Shown here: piece by piece, positions 61,301 through 64,000 of the stretch | Numbering within the stretch: position 1 is the stretch's first letter | How the letters are laid out: each line of letters opens with the position of its first letter | Assembly: GCF_000203815.1 (NCBI RefSeq) | Contig: NW_004457695.1 | Span: forward strand, 3,160,054 to 3,224,053 | DNA: 64,000 bases | Direction: 5' to 3' | From: Cavenderia fasciculata | Taxonomy: Eukaryota > Evosea > Eumycetozoa > Acytosteliales > Cavenderiaceae | Notes under the pieces: model-generated | What the model was told of the DNA's origin: nothing | Databases searched by the model: none | What the model saw: the letters and a program-made list of their open reading frames with translations, nothing else | Made by a program: the position numbers and the translations under genes

Positions 61301-64000
61301 GTCCCTTGGTTTGACCGACAAACACAAAATATTAAGGTATATTTCAAAAATATTACCTAATTTGGAAAAAGAAATTGGTCATCCATTGGAAAGTGGCTAT
61401 CCATTGGATAGATTTAAGTTTTTCGACAAGGAAATTGAGATCCTCAAAGCTTCGCACTTGGCTTCTTTTCCTTCATCGTCAGATGTAACAATATCACCAT
61501 CCTCTTCGTCTGATGTAACAACATCACCATCCTCTTTGTCTGATGTAACAATATCACCATCCTCTTCGTCTGATACAACAACATCACCATCCTCTTCGTC
61601 TGATACAACTACATCTCCATCCTCATCATCAAAAAAAAAAAGAGGTAGAACTCGTAGTGAGATTGTGGATATAAAGTTAGAAAAATTCCCTGATTTTAAA
61701 GATTTTAAATTGGAGGATCTTAATCGACAATTGGAACTTAGAGATATCGAATCCCCAAACATTGATACACAAGTCCAAGAAGAGGAAAATATTAAAAGAT
61801 TGAAATTGGTTTTATGGCAAGACATGGTAAAACGCTTGCAAATAGATTTTAAAGAAGACTTTGACTACAGCAAATCCAGTCAAGTTAGCATTTTAAAATG
61901 GTTATCTTTACCTACTAGCACTATTAAAATCGAATATGATTGGTACTGCTGTTCATTGCCAACACTGAAAGCAACTCTCAAGAAACTATTCAATGACAGC
62001 CCAAAGGTGAAGAGAAATGGGCCAAGGAAATGGATGCCAAAGTCTCTTGTTTCAACAAAAAAATCGTTTCTTTTTCGTTACTATACGATTGGATTTGTTG
62101 GAAAATCAGTCCTCTGCGATTATTTGCAATCACCGTATGTAAAAGACAACCCATTCGATTTCAACGGGTCAACAAAAACAATTCACCCCAACTTTAATGA
62201 TTACGAAAGAGACAATATTGGTTACATTTATAACCAAAAAATGTCGGTCCTAATCAATCAAAGGGCGATGATGGTGACAACCAACGTTCCCAGCCATATC
62301 TGGTTCCAAACAAAAAGTAAATGTCATTGTTTTAAAGCATTATTATCTTTTACGACCCATTCATTTTACTAATATTTAATTTTAATCTTTATATAGGTGC
62401 AAATGAAAAAGTAGTTTCTGATGTGCAAATATCCATGAATAGCCGTCTCTTGCCATACCATTTGAAAAAGAGACAAAAACTAGAAGAATCTTTTCCAGAG
62501 CAAAGTTTGGTCTCTCAAAAAAACGGTCAAGATGGCACACCCATGGATGATTCCGATGACGACGACGATGATGATGATGAATCATGGAAATGTAAACAAG
62601 TAGAAGAAATGGAAAAGAACCATTCATATTCATACAACCATCCCCACTATGCTTGTTTTGTGGCAAAACAAGTTGGGTTGAAACCAAACATTCCCAAAGT
62701 CAAGGATAGAGATATTATCTGTGCCAATTGTTTGTCATCCCACTCACTTAAAGATTTGCCTATGGTGTGCGAACAATGTGATGCGACCATTCCTATTCTA
62801 TCGGAACATGAAAAAAGATTGGATTTATGTGGTGACCTGATGGATCTGTACTCGGTTGATATTCAACTAAAAAGGAATGCATTTGAAAAAATGCCACCCT
62901 TTGATTCAAAGGATGATCTATTCCCTCCACCAGTACCATTAATTGCCGAAATCAATCATCGACTCGTCAAATTTGACCAACCTGAATCACCCCATGTGGA
63001 GATTTTTCTACACGAGGCTCTCAACACCACCTCGATAGCACTCAACAGTAACAGGTCAGGAATTGCACCCTCCATGCGGAACCTATTCAATCTTATTAAA
63101 ACTACATCCGATCCCTCGATGCAATTTAGAATTCGTGATGCATATCCCTTTGTCCACGACTCGTCTACTGGCGGATTTGAAAATGAAATCAAACATGAAA
63201 TCATGGTGAAGGAATTAATGAAGCATTTTTCAATGACAACGTCCAAGCTCATTATTGTTTGTGGACAATTCCCTTGCAAGGCAGCCAAAGAGGCTTTTAA
63301 TGCCAATCCTTTGGATTACGAAATGGTTGACTATAGTCAAGAATCTTATCACACCATTTTAGATAAAGCCAAAGGCACAACCGAGGACAAAGAGGTGGAT
63401 GTAAGTAGGATAATTCCTAAAAGGCTCATTGCTATCGCCCCGCATCCATCAGTCATGTTTGCGTTGCACATAACAGCAGCCTATATTTTGATTGCTCATG
63501 ATATCTACAAAATGGCTCCAAAGGTATCTCAATTTGACCCAGTTCAAACATTTAAATCGAATTCCCCCTCGTCTGCCTCGTCCTCCTTCTCCTCCACGTC
63601 CTTATCATCCACGTCATCTTCATCATCTGCCTCGTCATCTTCATCATCTGCCTCGTCTTCCTCGTCTGCCTTGTCCCCGTCCTCCTCGTCCTCCTCCACG
63701 TCCTTATCATCCACGTCATCCTCATCATCTGCCTCGTCTTCCTCGTCGTCCTTATCATCCACCTCCTCTTCATCATCCTCCCCTTCGTCCTCCAATCAAA
63801 ATACCACCAAACGCCCAAATCTAAGTAACAAAACAAAAGATTTTCCTAAACTTAAACAATGGACGTTGGAACATCTAGTTGAAGAGGCCACATCCCGTAA
63901 AATCGACGTAGAGAATATCAAAGAAGATCGTCTTCAAGTGGAATGTGTTTTGTTGAAATCGGTCCTTGGGGTTCAAATATGGTCAGAACAAAAAATTGAA
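58350..64000 (+). CDS. Large unknown multi-exon protein (3' partial)
   Basis: Starts at the ATG at 58350 (MNGPLPSATETRTTQYPLDR). Exons are 58350-58495, 58646-58850, 58930-59327, 60479-60863, 60966-61157, 61229-62316 and 62397 to beyond the window end. All junctions agree in phase apart from one reading-frame change inside exon 3, where no intron is apparent. The 1.15-kb intron 3 is long for this genome. More than 1300 residues are visible. Features: a Lys/Glu coiled-coil-like stretch (exon 4); five ~12-residue SPSSSSDVTT-type repeats (61474-61630) followed by a basic KKKRGR; a D8 run; a zinc-ribbon-like pair CANC / CEQC (about 62739-62785); a conserved-looking alpha/beta segment (SKLIIVCGQFPCKAAKEAF); and a Ser run of ~75 residues at 63565-63795. 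No family was recognised. Its size suggests a scaffold or a lineage-specific element protein, but neither is supported. Confidence 0.6.
59641..60400 (+). repeat. Degenerate tandem repeat inside a long intron
   Basis: Related T-rich units begin at about 59641, 59946 and 60318. Markers are CTCCTCTTTTACACCATTTC-like, TGCACCACCCATCT (59715 and 60012, 297 bp apart), CTCATTGTTGG, and AACTTTCTTTACCACTTA-like before CTTTCCATCAGAT (59906 and 60273, 367 bp apart). Many substitutions separate the units, so the duplication is old. Confidence 0.75.
61474..61630 (+). repeat. Coding minisatellite, 36-bp period
   Basis: About four to five in-frame copies of a unit encoding SSSSDVTTSP-like peptides within exon 6 of the large unknown gene. 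Low divergence between copies points to recent expansion. Confidence 0.85.

Noticed and set aside
63544-63836. Acidic minus-strand frames (Asp/Glu-rich, 83 and 94 codons)
   Set aside because: Reverse reading of a TCC/TCA serine run in the large plus-strand gene.
1-64000. CRISPR array, operon or bacterial-type elements
   Set aside because: Repeats present are microsatellites and minisatellites without regular spacers; gene structure is eukaryotic throughout.

Overview
The window is nuclear DNA of a dictyostelid social amoeba. The evidence is very AT-rich intergenic DNA, short GT-AG introns with T-rich acceptors, long Ser, Asn, Gln and Asp runs in ordinary proteins, AAC/AAT/TCC microsatellites, and family members such as a ComC-like adhesion protein. 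The conserved genes (EFTUD2, DIS3, D-lactate dehydrogenase) carry many G/C-ending codons. That fits a group 1/2 species such as Cavenderia or Heterostelium better than Dictyostelium discoideum, but the genus is inference.

Layout: <1-3610 (+) a SUMO protease of the Ulp2/SENP6-7 type. 3751-7905 (-) an LRR/TIG/EGF/ComC-type membrane protein. 8640-10635 (+) an Asn-rich protein with a SHOCT-like start. 11043-14179 (+) the U5 snRNP GTPase EFTUD2/Snu114. 14454-22335 is a rearranged block: an F-box-like gene, two nearly identical copies of a second F-box-like gene plus a 61-bp third remnant, a small secreted protein, and a broken antisense GTPase/zinc-finger gene. 22825-24359 (+) a histidine acid phosphatase. 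25683-29806 (+) a Gln/Asn-rich five-exon gene. 30847-33558 (+) a repetitive secreted Asn/Ser-rich coding-like tract. 34.2-34.5 kb is a small cluster of direct repeats and hairpins. 35.5-36.4 kb is a CCATC-type minisatellite.

From 37 kb the DNA is compact and housekeeping: an NCS-type calcium sensor, cysteinyl-tRNA synthetase (-), complex I subunit NDUFS8, the exosome nuclease DIS3, a small secreted thioredoxin-fold protein, D-lactate dehydrogenase, VAMP7-like R-SNARE (-), an unknown multi-pass membrane protein (-), an Mpv17/PMP22 protein, and a probable mitochondrial membrane protein (-). After a 2-kb gap and a poorly resolved small gene (-), 58350 to the window end holds a large unknown multi-exon gene with a 1.15-kb repeat-bearing intron.

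The genes are independent transcription units, not an operon. Spliced frames were checked by exon phase, and for most multi-exon genes the exon lengths sum to a whole number of codons. EFTUD2 has one frame break in an A-run inside a conserved stretch, and the SUMO protease changes frame beside a TCC run. These look like base-call errors at simple repeats, so frame breaks elsewhere in this assembly should be read with caution.
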